Source of the DNA: DASQJL01 sp036380835
GTDB taxonomy: Bacteria > Eisenbacteria > RBG-16-71-46 > SZUA-252
Length of the DNA stretch: 64,000 nt
Direction of reading: 5' to 3'
Assembly: GCA_036380835.1 (NCBI GenBank)
Contig: DASVDZ010000004.1
Coordinates: 9,844-73,843, forward strand
The first letter of the stretch is position 1. Each line of letters opens with the position of its first letter. The position numbers were made by a program, and so were the translations under genes. Positions 10,001 through 21,650 of the stretch are shown here, piece by piece. The notes under the pieces were generated by a model that worked only from the letters and a program-made list of their open reading frames with translations, searched no databases and was not told the DNA's origin.

Positions 10001-11206
10001 CTCGACCGCCTCTCCCAGCGTTCGCTGCGCCGGCCCGAAGAGCTCCTCCACCATCCGTTCGCTCATCCGCTCCGAGATCCCGGGCCACTCGGTGCGCGTG
10101 GCCCCGACGTACGCCAGCGCTCCCCCGCTCGGCCGGCGCACCAGGCGCTCCGCGAACGAGTCGTAGTCGACCGCGGCGGAGGCGCAGTTCTGCGAGATCC
10201 AGAGGGCGCTCGAGTCCCCGCTCTGGATCGCCGGGAGGTCGGCGACGGTGATCACCTCCGGCCCGACGGAGATCTGGGCCTGGGAACCGTGTCCGATGTG
10301 ATAGACGACGTTGTAGCCGTGGCCGAGCGCCGCCATGGCGGAGGCCTTGTTGAGCTGCGTCGTCCCCGGGTATCGCGTGTAGTTCTCGTAGTACCGGTCC
10401 GGAGTCTGGCAGGACGGAAGCCGCACGCGGAGCGATTCCCCCTGGGTGGCCCCGTCCACCTGCACGAGCTGCGCCGGCGTCCAGTTCGTCGGCGAGAGCA
10501 CCTCCGCCAGGATCAGCTCCCGCCCGATGTTCTGCACGATCGGCCGGGTCACGTAGCGGAGCGCCTTGTCGACGAGGGCGTTCGCCTCGGCGCGCGTGGT
10601 CGCCGACAGCCGCCCCACGGCGATGTCGGGCTCCATGTCGAGGCTGTCGGCCACCTCGCCGTAGATCCCGTTCCCGTTCGAGTCCCAGGTGCCGTCGAGA
10701 TCGGCGTAGTAGGCGTCGCTCGGCAGGTCGGTGGTCTCGGCGTAGTTCACGCGCACGAAGCGCATCGGGATCGCGTCGTGGTCGCCGGCCAGCACCGCCC
10801 ACCGGATCCCCCACTGGTCGCGCGCCGCGGCCAGGAACGATCGGATCGCCTGGGCGAGGTCGTTGGAGCGCGGGTCGGCCGCCCGGATCGTGGAGAGCGA
10901 GCGCACGACGGTCGGCCGCCCGGACCGGGTCTGGAAGTCGGCGAGGCGCTGGTAGACGTCGGCCAGCGAGTCGGGCGCGAGGATCACGCAATCGACCGAA
11001 GAGCCGGCCGTCGACGGGAGGAGGGACGGCGCGAAGGGGGCCGCGTGGAGACGGCTCTGTGCGCCCGGGAGTCTCGGCGACCGCTCCGGAAGGGCGGCGC
11101 GCGCGACGGGCGGACCGGCGAGGAGGTTCACGAGAATCGCCGCGGCGGCGCCCGGACCGACCCTCTGAAACAACTTGATGCAATTGCGGTAAAACTCTGT
11201 TTTCAA
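7037..11206 (-). CDS. secreted C25 (gingipain-like) cysteine peptidase with FG-GAP repeats and FlgD-like sorting domain
   Basis: A modular exported protein of about 1389 residues from a TTG start. Order: signal peptide (GAAAAILVNLLAG, cut near ARA-A); peptidase C25 domain with catalytic His306 (YHIGHGSQ) and Cys341 (WISQNCAS); C25-associated and CARDB-like Ig domains (two copies of a NEGDG/GTVKNQGG type segment); a fibronectin III-like domain beginning PPAPAGLRVIGSS; at least five FG-GAP/VCBS blades with DLDGDG cores; and a C-terminal FlgD-like Ig domain beginning NHPNPFNPVT and ending LTRKMALLR, typical of FCB-group sorting tails. It should be secreted and cell-surface bound, cleaving proteins outside the cell. 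TTG at 11206 was preferred because it gives a basic N-region; TTG at 11173 is an alternative. The upstream 50 bases are unusually AT-rich. Confidence 0.88.
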   Translation of the reverse strand: MKTEFYRNCIKLFQRVGPGAAAAILVNLLAGPPVARAALPERSPRLPGAQSRLHAAPFAPSLLPSTAGSSVDCVILAPDSLADVYQRLADFQTRSGRPTVVRSLSTIRAADPRSNDLAQAIRSFLAAARDQWGIRWAVLAGDHDAIPMRFVRVNYAETTDLPSDAYYADLDGTWDSNGNGIYGEVADSLDMEPDIAVGRLSATTRAEANALVDKALRYVTRPIVQNIGRELILAEVLSPTNWTPAQLVQVDGATQGESLRVRLPSCQTPDRYYENYTRYPGTTQLNKASAMAALGHGYNVVYHIGHGSQAQISVGPEVITVADLPAIQSGDSSALWISQNCASAAVDYDSFAERLVRRPSGGALAYVGATRTEWPGISERMSERMVEELFGPAQRTLGEAVEDARAALLPNARSETQERWGYFETILLGVPSLPMYRCPPDTLLVTRPASVPLDGGGFLVGVSAHGAPAESALVVAWKEGEDYQAVFTDAVGEAVVPFHPGSTGPFSLAVSRRDAIPFLDTLAVTAAAPAHFDVVDAAANDAVAGDGDGLVGAGESFAIAGTVKNQGGTSSAGQVTVTVSPLTPGIAVDQPEAVIAALAPGAATAIPDSLRVRALALPNVARVERLRLAVSDGVRADTSVVDLAVVAPSLLLTRAFYTDGNDGVLGSGDDFTMAWTVGNEGDGRAVGAGIVARNPAPGITIVDSTGILSDLPPGTTRTTSLLAFHCVSVPAGRLFDLVVTDARGHAWTFPIERQAPPAPAGLRVIGSSIDRITTAWNGVAASDLLGYLVLRAGEDTTGTVVAVTPLPTRRIPSFEDPGLLPLARYHYAVIAVDSSGNRSAPSPFLLASTTPPSLAGFPASTGVATSSSLCLADLNGDGRPELLVGADYLYAFRFDGSDWIDGDSNPVSTGVFSTLLHHIPSSPAAADLDGDGTPEIVAASWDDSLVCVFHANGAVMAGWPRKGGAPFWSCPAIGDVDGDGAPDVVVGSNTSLLYGWHADGTEIRDGDANPATNGVLFTPAGSVISSPAIADLDGDGAQEIVFGTSAGRLYAIHPSGPIAGWPFTANGTMSASPAIGDVVPGGGLEVAVGCANDSVYVITAAGQRAPGWPRPLALAPGNGRVNSPALAPLRRHLGDPSLDVVICGVDGHLVAYDPSGAILPGWTGVTLGGPTEASPAVADLDGDGSLEVLIGADDRRLYAFHFDGTPVSGFPIEIGGEVRGTPAVWDLDQDGATDIAVAGWDGQVHAWRYPGVFQSTGMAWPMFRHDNRHTGLATYPILTSAEPPPVPPTPETAPPARASLAQNHPNPFNPVTAIGFTVPGPAPTTVILRIYGVNGRLVRTLVSRRYDPGYHEALWDGRGDSGESVASGVYVCHAEIGAAALTRKMALLR

Positions 11207-11286
11207 TTTAGTTATGTGGCCTGTAGGTCCGCCGCCATGGAAAGCTCGACACGCGCCATTGATCGTACTCCTGCGGACCGCCGCCT

Positions 11287-13344
11287 TCAATCGATCGACG
11301 GGGGCACGCGCAGGGGGCGGGCGAGCCATGCTGCGATCCGGCCGGACACCGCCTCGGGCGTGAAGCCGAGCTCCTTCGCGATCGTCTCGGCGGGCGCCGA
11401 CGCGCCGAAGCGGTCGAGCCCGATCCGGAGCGCGTCCGCCCCGACGATGGCCGCCCAGGCGTCGGTCCGCGACGCCTCGACGACGACGCGGCGCGGGCCC
11501 TCCGGGAGGACCTCCCTCCGGTAGGACTCGGGCTCGGCGGCGAACCGCTCGACGCACGGCATCGAGACGACCCGGGCGCCGATGCCGCGCGCCGCGAGCA
11601 GGGTCCGCGCGGCGAGGGCGAGCGGCGTCTCCGAGCCGGTGGCGACGACCACGACGTCGGGCGCGCGATCGGGAGGGTCGGCGAGCACGTAGCCGCCGCG
11701 GCGGATCGAGGCCCGGTCGAATCCCGCGGCGCGGTCGATCGGCGGGAGCTTCTGCCGCGTGAGGACGAGCGCCGTCGGGCCCTCTTCCCGCGTCAAGGCC
11801 GAGGCCCACGCCACGGCCGTCTCGAGCCCGTCCGCGGGGCGCCAGACGTGCAGGTTCGGAATCAGCCGCAAGGACGGCGTCTGCTCGACGGGCTGGTGCG
11901 TGGGACCGTCCTCGCCCAGGAAGACGGAGTCGTGCGTGAAGACGAAGACGACGCGGAGGCCCGTCAGCGCCGCGAGGCGGATCGAGGGGCGCATGTAGTC
12001 GGAGAAGACGAGGAACGTCGCGCCGAACGGGAGGAAGGCGCCGTAATAGGAGAGGCCGTTCACGATCGCGCCCATGCCGTGCTCTCGCACTCCGAAGTGG
12101 AGCGTCCGCCCCTGGAACGTCACGGGGGCCCCCGGGTCGAGCCGCGCGTGCGCCACGTCGGGCGCGCCCTTGATGTCGGTGTTCGTGGAGGGAGCGAGGT
12201 CGGCCGACCCCCCGACCAGGGACGGCACGACCGCCGCCGCGGCCTGGATCACCTTCCCCGACCAGGCGCGCGTGGCGAGCGCTTCCGGCGGCCCGGCGGC
12301 TCGAGCGAGGAGCGCCTCCAGATCGCGCGGCGTCTCGCGCGACCAGTGGCGGTCCCAGAGCGCCGCTTCCTCGGGATGCGCCCGGCGCGCCTCGTCGAAG
12401 CGCGCCTGCCACGCGGCGCGCTCGCTCCGCTTCGCCTCGGCCCGCGCGTGGAACAAGGCGCGCGCCTCGTCGGGGATCAGGAACGCGGGCTCGAGGGGCC
12501 ACCCCATCGCCTCCTTCGCCGCCTTGAGCTCGTCCGCGCCGAGCGGCTCCCCGTGCGCCTTGGCGGTCCCCTGCTTCGTGGGCGCGCCCCGGCCGATCAC
12601 GGTGCGCGCCAGGATCAGGGACGGGCGGCGCTCCTCCGCGATCGCGGCCTCAAGCGCGGCGCCCACCGCGGCGCGGTCGTGCCCGTCCACGCGTTCCGTC
12701 TTCCATCCGTACGCGTCGAATCGGCGCGCCACGTCCTCGAGGAACGCGAGACCGGTCGGCCCCTCGATCGAGACGTGGTTGTCGTCGTACAGGTAGACCA
12801 GGTTTCCGAGTCCCCACGCGCCGGCGAGCGACGCCGCCTCGGAGGCGATCCCCTCCATCAGGTCGCCGTCGCTCACGACGCCGAAGACCCGGTGGTCGAG
12901 GAGTTGGCCGAGCTCCGGAAGCCGCGCCCGGAGGAGCTTCTGCCCGAGCGCCATCCCGACCCCGTTTCCGAACCCCTGCCCGAGCGGTCCCGTGGTCGCC
13001 TCGACGCCCGCCGTCAATCCCGCCTCGGGGTGCCCGGGGGTCGTCGATCCCCACTGGCGGAACCGCTCGATCTCGCGCAGGGGGAGGCCGCACTCGAACA
13101 GATGGAGGAGCGAATAGAGGAGCATCGACGCGTGCCCCGCCGACAGGACGAACCGGTCGCGGTTCGGCCACGACGCGTCGTCGGGGTCGAAGCGGAGGAA
13201 GGACGACCAGAGGACGAAGGCCATGTCGGCCATCCCCATCGGCGCGCCGGGGTGCCCCGACTTCGCCTTCTCGACGGCGTCGGCCGAGAGGAATCGGATC
13301 GTGTGGACGCACATCTGTTCCAGCTCGAGCGCGGTGGCGGGCAT
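11287..13344 (-). CDS. tkt: transketolase
   Basis: A thiamine-diphosphate enzyme of the pentose phosphate pathway (two-carbon transfer between ketose and aldose phosphates), 685 residues, the standard bacterial length. Near the N-terminus are the substrate His motif KSGHPGAPMGMA and GPLGQGFGNGVGMA; the TPP-binding motif starts at SDGDLMEG and closes with DDNHVS; the pyrimidine domain contains FGVREHGMGAI and HDSVFLGEDGPTHQPVE. ATG start with GGAGAG upstream. The C25 peptidase gene follows after 80 bases. Confidence 0.97.
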   Translation of the reverse strand: MPATALELEQMCVHTIRFLSADAVEKAKSGHPGAPMGMADMAFVLWSSFLRFDPDDASWPNRDRFVLSAGHASMLLYSLLHLFECGLPLREIERFRQWGSTTPGHPEAGLTAGVEATTGPLGQGFGNGVGMALGQKLLRARLPELGQLLDHRVFGVVSDGDLMEGIASEAASLAGAWGLGNLVYLYDDNHVSIEGPTGLAFLEDVARRFDAYGWKTERVDGHDRAAVGAALEAAIAEERRPSLILARTVIGRGAPTKQGTAKAHGEPLGADELKAAKEAMGWPLEPAFLIPDEARALFHARAEAKRSERAAWQARFDEARRAHPEEAALWDRHWSRETPRDLEALLARAAGPPEALATRAWSGKVIQAAAAVVPSLVGGSADLAPSTNTDIKGAPDVAHARLDPGAPVTFQGRTLHFGVREHGMGAIVNGLSYYGAFLPFGATFLVFSDYMRPSIRLAALTGLRVVFVFTHDSVFLGEDGPTHQPVEQTPSLRLIPNLHVWRPADGLETAVAWASALTREEGPTALVLTRQKLPPIDRAAGFDRASIRRGGYVLADPPDRAPDVVVVATGSETPLALAARTLLAARGIGARVVSMPCVERFAAEPESYRREVLPEGPRRVVVEASRTDAWAAIVGADALRIGLDRFGASAPAETIAKELGFTPEAVSGRIAAWLARPLRVPPSID

Positions 13345-13391
13345 TCAGGATCTCTCCGGCGCGAAGGCGGCGCGAAGCCGCCGTGTTCGTG

Positions 13392-13420
13392 GACTCGTCC
13401 CTGCTCCGTCGGTGTATCAT
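13392..13420 (+). promoter_or_regulatory. possible promoter of the M48 peptidase gene
   Basis: TATCAT (13415-13420) is a good -10 element; 17 bases upstream is only a weak GACTCG. It lies 42 bases before the ATG and its AGGGAGAG ribosome site. Confidence 0.3.
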
Positions 13421-13462
13421 AGCGCGGTTCCCGATGCACCCCTAAGGCTCAGGGAGAGCGAC

Positions 13463-14947
13463 ATGACCAGGGCACGCCGATTCCGCTCGTTCGCGCGCGC
13501 GATTCCGCTCGCGCTCCTCGCCGCCCTCTGCTGGATCGGCGGCTGCGCCACCAATCCGGCCACCGGGAAGCGCCAGATCTCGCTCGTCTCGGAGAACAAG
13601 GAGCTGGCGATCGGACGCGAGTCCGACCCCGCGGTGATCGCGGAGTACGGCCTCTACGACGACGACGCGACCCAGCGATACGTCGACTCGGTCGGTCAGC
13701 GGCTCGCGCGGATCTCGCACCGGCCCGATCTCGTCTGGCACTTCCGGGTGCTCGACTCCCCGGTCGTGAACGCGTTCGCCATCCCGGGCGGCTACATCTA
13801 CATCACGCGCGGCATCCTCGCCTACATGAACTCCGAGGCCCAGCTCGCCGGCGTCCTCGGACACGAGATCGGCCACGTCACCGCGCGCCACAGCGCGCAG
13901 CAGATCACCCGCTCCGAGATCGCGGGGCTAGGCGTCCTGGTCGGCATGGTCTTCGTCGACGCGTTCCGGCCATACGGCGGCCTCGCCCAGCAGGGGCTGG
14001 GGCTCCTCTTCCTCAAGTACAGTCGCGACAACGAGACCCAGGCCGACGAGCTGGGGATCGAATACGCCGCGAAGGCGGGGTACGACCCGCGGGAGATCCC
14101 GCAGACGTACGCGACGCTGAAGCGGATCGGCGAGCGCGCCGGCTCCTCGCTCCCCTCCTTCCTCTCCACGCACCCCGATCCGGGCGACCGCGAGATCCGC
14201 ACGACCCAGATCGCGAACGCGACCGCCGCGAGCGCGCGCCGGGGTCTCGAGATCGGCTCGGTGGCCTACCGCCGCCATATCGACGGCATGGTCTTCGGCG
14301 ACGACCCGCGGAACGGCTACTTCGACGCGAATCGCTTCTATCACCCGCAGCTCGCGTTCCAGATGATCTTCCCGCTCGGATGGCAGACGGCGAACCAGCC
14401 GTCGCAGGTCGTGGCCTCGGACGAGCACGCGGGCGCCGCGATGCAGCTCTCGCTCGCGACGTCGCGCGACACGACCCTCTCCGCGCCGCAGTTCGTCGAT
14501 TCGCTCCGCGCGCGCGGCGAGATCGTCGAGGCGCAGGGACGGAGCGAGAACTTCCGCGACTATTCGGCCTGGGTCGGCAACATCACCGCCAAGGGCTCGA
14601 GCGGCCAGACCTCGTTCGTGGCGGGATTCGTGAAGATCCGCGGCGGGCAGTACCTCCAGGTCCTGGGCCAGGTCGGCTCGTCGAACGCGGCGGCCGACCA
14701 GATCTTCGCGTCGATCCGGAGCATCGCGGCGCTTCGCGACCCCGCCAAGCTGAACGTCACGCCCGACCGGGTCGAGGTGAAGAGCGTCCCGCGGGCCGAG
14801 TCGTTCGCCTCGGTCTACGCGGCCTTCCCCGGCCAGGCGCTGAGCCTGGAGGACAGCGCGATCCTGAACAGCACGCGCGCGGGCACGACGTTCGAAGAGG
14901 GAGCCCCCGTCAAGGTCGTCGCGAAGGGGATCCATCCGACCGGCTGA
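13463..14947 (+). CDS. M48 family metallopeptidase, lipoprotein (BepA/LoiP-like)
   Basis: A 494-residue periplasmic lipoprotein peptidase. The signal peptide ends in a lipobox (WIGGC, Cys28). The gluzincin motif is HEIGH (H134, E135, H138) with the third ligand in NETQADELG (E191). After the catalytic domain comes a beta-rich C-terminal region (about 290-494) with a segment VEVKSVPRAESF that resembles the C-terminal module of secreted M48 proteins. Proteins of this kind degrade misfolded outer-membrane proteins. Start chosen at the ATG preceded by AGGGAGAG (13451-13458), which also places the signal peptide at the N-terminus. Monocistronic and convergent with the TVP38-type gene. Confidence 0.92.
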   Translation: MTRARRFRSFARAIPLALLAALCWIGGCATNPATGKRQISLVSENKELAIGRESDPAVIAEYGLYDDDATQRYVDSVGQRLARISHRPDLVWHFRVLDSPVVNAFAIPGGYIYITRGILAYMNSEAQLAGVLGHEIGHVTARHSAQQITRSEIAGLGVLVGMVFVDAFRPYGGLAQQGLGLLFLKYSRDNETQADELGIEYAAKAGYDPREIPQTYATLKRIGERAGSSLPSFLSTHPDPGDREIRTTQIANATAASARRGLEIGSVAYRRHIDGMVFGDDPRNGYFDANRFYHPQLAFQMIFPLGWQTANQPSQVVASDEHAGAAMQLSLATSRDTTLSAPQFVDSLRARGEIVEAQGRSENFRDYSAWVGNITAKGSSGQTSFVAGFVKIRGGQYLQVLGQVGSSNAAADQIFASIRSIAALRDPAKLNVTPDRVEVKSVPRAESFASVYAAFPGQALSLEDSAILNSTRAGTTFEEGAPVKVVAKGIHPTG

Positions 14948-14983
14948 GCGGCCGCGCCGCCCCGCCTGCGCCGCGGGCGGCGA

Positions 14984-15586
14984 TCACGATCCGACGAAGA
15001 AGGCGTGGCGCCCGAGCGCGGCGCCGACCGCGAGCACGACGTCCTTCGGCACGCGTCCGAGCAGCACCGCGAGCGTGTATGGGGCCCACGGCACGGCGAG
15101 GATACCCGCCGCGAAGCAGATCGCGTCGGACGGCGAGAAGGGGAAGAGGAAGAGCGGCACGAGCGCCAGCCAGCGCCTGCCGCGCAGGAGCGCGTGCGCC
15201 TTCTCCACCGCGGCGGGGCCGATCCAACGCTCCGCCATCGGACGGCCCGCGGCGCGGCCGATCCAGTAGGCCGCGGTCGAGCCGAGCAGCGTGCCCACCG
15301 CGGTCACCAGCGCCCCTACCACGGGACCATAGAGCGCGCCCGCCAGGAGCGGTACGAATACCCCGGGGACCGGAGCGACGAGGATCTGGGCCGCCTGGAC
15401 GGCGAGGATCACGACCGGGCCCCAGGCGCCGGCTCCCCGGACCCACGTCTCGACGCGCGCGCGGGTCACGTGCGGCGCGAGCCAGAATCCGAACGCGACG
15501 ATCGCGGCGACGGCGAGCGACGAGAGGACGATCGCGCCCCACGCCGGGCGCCGCGGCGGCGCCGATCCACCGAGACCGGGGCTCAT
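14984..15586 (-). CDS. TVP38/TMEM64 family membrane protein
   Basis: A 200-residue inner-membrane protein of the VTT (SNARE-associated Golgi/YdjX-YdjZ) family. Hydrophobic segments lie near 17-38, 62-110, 133-160 and 160-190; typical family features are APVPGVFVPLLAGALYGP, GTLLGSTAAYWIGR and LFPFSPSDAICFAAGI. Function is unassigned; relatives are thought to move lipids or support membrane potential. The start at 15586 was chosen over further upstream codons because a TAGAGT element lies just ahead of it and the upstream extension is low-complexity. Same superfamily as the DedA gene at 623 but a different branch. Confidence 0.85.
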   Translation of the reverse strand: MSPGLGGSAPPRRPAWGAIVLSSLAVAAIVAFGFWLAPHVTRARVETWVRGAGAWGPVVILAVQAAQILVAPVPGVFVPLLAGALYGPVVGALVTAVGTLLGSTAAYWIGRAAGRPMAERWIGPAAVEKAHALLRGRRWLALVPLFLFPFSPSDAICFAAGILAVPWAPYTLAVLLGRVPKDVVLAVGAALGRHAFFVGS

Positions 15587-15594
15587 GCGGCGGC

Positions 15595-15623
15595 ACTCTA
15601 CGGGAGCGGCGGACGAATCCGAA
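15595..15623 (-). promoter_or_regulatory. promoter-like hexamers before the TVP38-type gene
   Basis: Minus strand: TTCGGA (15623-15618), 17 bases, TAGAGT (15600-15595), then eight bases to the ATG at 15586. No ribosome-binding sequence; probable very short leader. Confidence 0.4.
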
Positions 15624-15640
15624 GCCGAAAAGCGGGGCGG

Positions 15641-15669
15641 TTTCGCCGCGGCTCGGCGTCGGTTATGCT
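15641..15669 (+). promoter_or_regulatory. possible aconitase promoter
   Basis: TTTCGC (15641-15646), 17 bases, TATGCT (15664-15669), about 67 bases before the aconitase ATG. The -10 is good, the -35 weak. Confidence 0.3.
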
Positions 15670-15736
15670 GCAGGAACGCACGACAGCCCTCACGGGAGCG
15701 CCCTCCCGGCGCCTCGTCCACGAACGGAGACCACGA

Positions 15737-18492
<2,756 letters not shown>

Positions 18493-18496
<4 letters not shown>

Positions 18497-20463
18497 ACCG
18501 GCGCCTTACCGTCGTGGAGTTCCTCCGCTCCGGAGGGCTCCAGCTCGGGCTCACGGCGGCCTGCGCGGCGGCCGGGCTCGGGGGCGCGGCGGTCGGCAGG
18601 TGGGCGCCGGAGTCGGAGCTTCGGCTCCCCCTCTACTTCACGTCCTACCTGACCGGGGCCTTCGGTCCGACGCGCGACCTGATCCGGAACCTGCTCGCGC
18701 GCCAGCTCGACATCAACCTGCTCATGATCGTCGCGGCCCTCGGGTCGGCGCTGCTCGGCCACTGGGGCGAGGGGGCCGTGCTCCTCTTCCTCTTCTCGCT
18801 GAGCGGCGCGCTCGAGCGGATCACGATGGAGCGGACGGCGCGATCGATCGAGTCGTTGATGCAGCTCCGCCCCGAGACCGCCCTGGTGCTTCGCGACGGA
18901 GTCGAGGTCCGGGTGCTGGTCGGCGAGATCGCCGTGGGCGAACGGGTGCGCGCGCTCCCGGGAGAGCGATTCGCCGTGGACGGCGTGATCGTGGAGGGAA
19001 CCTCGTCGGCCGACGAGGCGACCTTGACCGGGGAGTCGGAACCGGTCGAGAAGGTCCTGGGGTCCAAGGTCTTCGCCGGCACGGTCAACCAGCGCGGCGC
19101 CCCGGTCATCCGGGTCGAGAAACGCCCCGAGGAGACGGCGATCTCGCGCATCGTCCAGGCCGTCCACGAGGCGCAGAAGACCAAGACCACGACGGAGCGG
19201 TTCGTGGACCGATGGCAGCGCCCGTACGTCCTCTCGGTCTTCGGCGCCGCCGCGCTCGCCGCGGCGATCCCCTACTTCGCGCTCGGGCTCCCGGTCCTCG
19301 ACGCCGTCTACCGCGGCCTCGTGCTCCTCGTCGCCGCCTCCCCCTGCGCGGTCGTGATCGCGACGCCGGCGGCGATGCTCTCCGCGGTGACGCACGCGGC
19401 CCGGCACGGGGTCCTCTTCAAGGGGAGCGCGCACCTCGAGCGGCTCGGCGAGATCTCCGCGGTCGCCATGGACAAGACGGGCACGATCACCCACGGGAAA
19501 CCACGCGTCGTGGCCGTCGAATCGGCGGGATGCCCGGGATCTCCCGAGCGCCTGCTCCGCCTCGCGGCGGCCGTGGAGGCGCGGAGCGAGCACCACACGG
19601 GGCGCGCCATCGTGGCCGAGGCCGAACGCCTCGGCCTCTCCCTTCCCCCGGTCTCGGAGTTCGAGAGCCACGCCGGCGAAGGGGTGCACGGCCACGTCGA
19701 GGGCATCTGGGTGGGGGCCGGCCGCGAGCCGCTCTTCACACGCCACGACGTGGCGATCCCACCGGGGGCGCTCGCCCTCGCGCGGCGCTGGCGCGAGGAG
19801 GGCCGGACCGCGATCCTCGTGGTGGCGCGGCGGTCCGTGGATGGACGGCCGCATCCGGAGGCGGGCGACGAGCACGACCTCGCGTGCGGCGCGATCGCCG
19901 TGGCCGACACGGTACGGCCCCAGGCGCGTCGCGCGGTGGCCGCCTGCCGGGCGCTCGGCATCCGCCACGTCGCGATCCTGACCGGCGACCACGCCGGGGT
20001 CGCGCGCGCGATCGGCCGCGAGATCGGTACCGACGAGGTGCGCGCCGGGCTTCTCCCGGAGCAGAAGGTCCTCGCCATTCGCGAGCTCTCCGACCGCTGG
20101 GGCGGGCTCGCCATGGTCGGCGACGGCGTGAACGACGCCCCCGCGCTCGCCACGGCGACGGTCGGGATCGCGATGGGCGGCGCCGGAACCGACGTCGCGC
20201 TCGACACCGCCGACGTGGTCCTGATGCGCGACGACCTCGAGGGGATCCCCTTCTCGCTCTGGCTCGCGCGCCAGTCGCGCCGCGTCGTCGCGCAGAGCCT
20301 CTCGCTCGCGTTCGGGGTGATCGGGATCCTCGTGATCTCGACGCTGGCCGGCGTCCTGCCGCTCTGGATCGCCGTCGTCTGCCACGAGGGGAGCACGCTC
20401 CTCGTGATCGCGAACGGGGTCCGACTGCTCGGGGTCCCCCACCCCGATTTCGAGCTCGGCTAG
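18493..20463 (+). CDS. P1B-type heavy-metal ATPase (P1B-4-like)
   Basis: A 656-residue metal-exporting P-type ATPase. The phosphorylation motif DKTGT is at Asp327, the actuator domain contains TLTGES, and the hinge is MVGDGVNDAPA. The metal-site motif in the sixth helix is SPC (283-285) rather than CPC, and the last helices contain HEGSTLLVIANG; both point to subgroup P1B-4 (cobalt, iron or zinc export). There is no N-terminal metal-binding HMA domain. The GTG start overlaps the aconitase stop, so it shares the transcript and perhaps helps balance metal or iron around an iron-sulfur enzyme. It converges on the antiporter gene, the two stop codons overlapping in CTAG. Confidence 0.93.
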
Positions 20464-21647
20464 CGCTCCCCGGCCGGTGCGGCGTCGACCCGAACCTCCG
20501 CGCCGCCGCCGCCGAGCGTGTCGGCCGACGGGGGCCGGATTCCGAGCGCCACGACCGGGGCCAGCGTGGTCACGAGCGCGTAGATCACGAGGCCGCCGAA
20601 GAGACGCGGCGGGAGGTCGTAGCGGTCGCGGGCGATCTCCGCGAGCACGAGGCAGAAGACCAGCGTCGGCGTCATCGACAGCGCGATCCGAAGCCCGTGG
20701 CGGAACGGCTCTCCGAGCGCGATGCGCCGGTGGAGCGTGACGGTCGCGAGGCGCACCGGGACCGCGACCAGGACGAAGATCGCTCCCACGGCCAGCGCGC
20801 GCAGGGTCAGGTCGTGCGTGCGCAGGTGGAGCCCCGCCGAGAAGAAGTAGAACGGGATGAAGAACGACGCGAAGACCTCGACCGCGTGGAACATCCGGTC
20901 GCTTCCGACCGCCGGGTACTGATCGCGGAACCGTCCGGCGGCCCACCCCACGACGAACGCCCCGACCAGATAGTAGACGCCCAGCGCGCGCGTCGCGTAC
21001 CCGCACAGGATCGCCATCATGACGAGGAAGGCGAACTCGGAGCCGGGCGCGGCCGGCGCCACGCCCGCGGCGAAGACGCGAAAGGCGATCGGCAGGATGA
21101 AGATCAGCGCCGCCAGGGCCGCGGTCGCGAGGCCGAACCGGAGCGGGGACGTGGACTGCGTCACTCCGAAGAGGATCAGGAGCGCCAGGAGCTCCGTCGC
21201 GATCGCCTTGGCCTTCACCCACGCGGCCTCGGACTCGGTCATCCCCGTCGATCGAAGCGTGCTCAGGATGAACCCCGTGGACGGGGTCAGGAGCGCGAGC
21301 GAGACGAGGCACGCGGGACGCCAACCGATCTGCGCGACCGACATCGCGGCCCACGTGCCGGCCGCGACGAGAACGCTCCGGATCGCGAGATGCTGCAGGA
21401 GGACGAAGCGGTCGCGCGCGAGCGCGCGCACGTCCACGTCGAGCCCCGCCAACAGGAAGAGCGCGATGATCCCGAACGAGGAGAGGAGCGCGATCGTCGT
21501 GTCGCCGTGGAAGAGGCCCAGGCCGACCCCCGCCGCCGCTCCGAGGCCGAGCTCGGTGATGGCGGTCGGGATGCGGAAGCGGAGGATGACCTTGGGGACG
21601 ACGAAGAGGGCGAAGACGAGGAGGACGTACGTGAGCTCTCCGCTCAC
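20460..21647 (-). CDS. CPA2 family cation/proton antiporter (Kef-like)
   Basis: A 395-residue integral membrane protein with 11-12 hydrophobic segments of the monovalent cation:proton antiporter-2 family. Diagnostic stretches are the first helices with IPTAITELGLGAAAGVGLG, then FLLAGLDVD, and LLTPSTGFILSTL where the ion-site helices lie. No TrkA-N nucleotide-binding domain follows, so this is the membrane part alone. It lies three bases after the Crp/Fnr gene on the same strand and is probably cotranscribed with it. Substrate (sodium or potassium) is not decidable. Confidence 0.85.
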   Translation of the reverse strand: MSGELTYVLLVFALFVVPKVILRFRIPTAITELGLGAAAGVGLGLFHGDTTIALLSSFGIIALFLLAGLDVDVRALARDRFVLLQHLAIRSVLVAAGTWAAMSVAQIGWRPACLVSLALLTPSTGFILSTLRSTGMTESEAAWVKAKAIATELLALLILFGVTQSTSPLRFGLATAALAALIFILPIAFRVFAAGVAPAAPGSEFAFLVMMAILCGYATRALGVYYLVGAFVVGWAAGRFRDQYPAVGSDRMFHAVEVFASFFIPFYFFSAGLHLRTHDLTLRALAVGAIFVLVAVPVRLATVTLHRRIALGEPFRHGLRIALSMTPTLVFCLVLAEIARDRYDLPPRLFGGLVIYALVTTLAPVVALGIRPPSADTLGGGGAEVRVDAAPAGER

Positions 21648-21650
21648 GAG

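Noticed and set aside
7154..11524. 1456-codon plus-strand frame opposite the C25 peptidase
   Set aside because: Low-complexity Arg/Gly translation; the minus frame has catalytic residues and repeated DLDGDG blades.
11207..12502. Upstream extension of the C25 peptidase frame
   Set aside because: It would overlap transketolase almost entirely and has no signal peptide; the TTG at 11206 gives a proper one.
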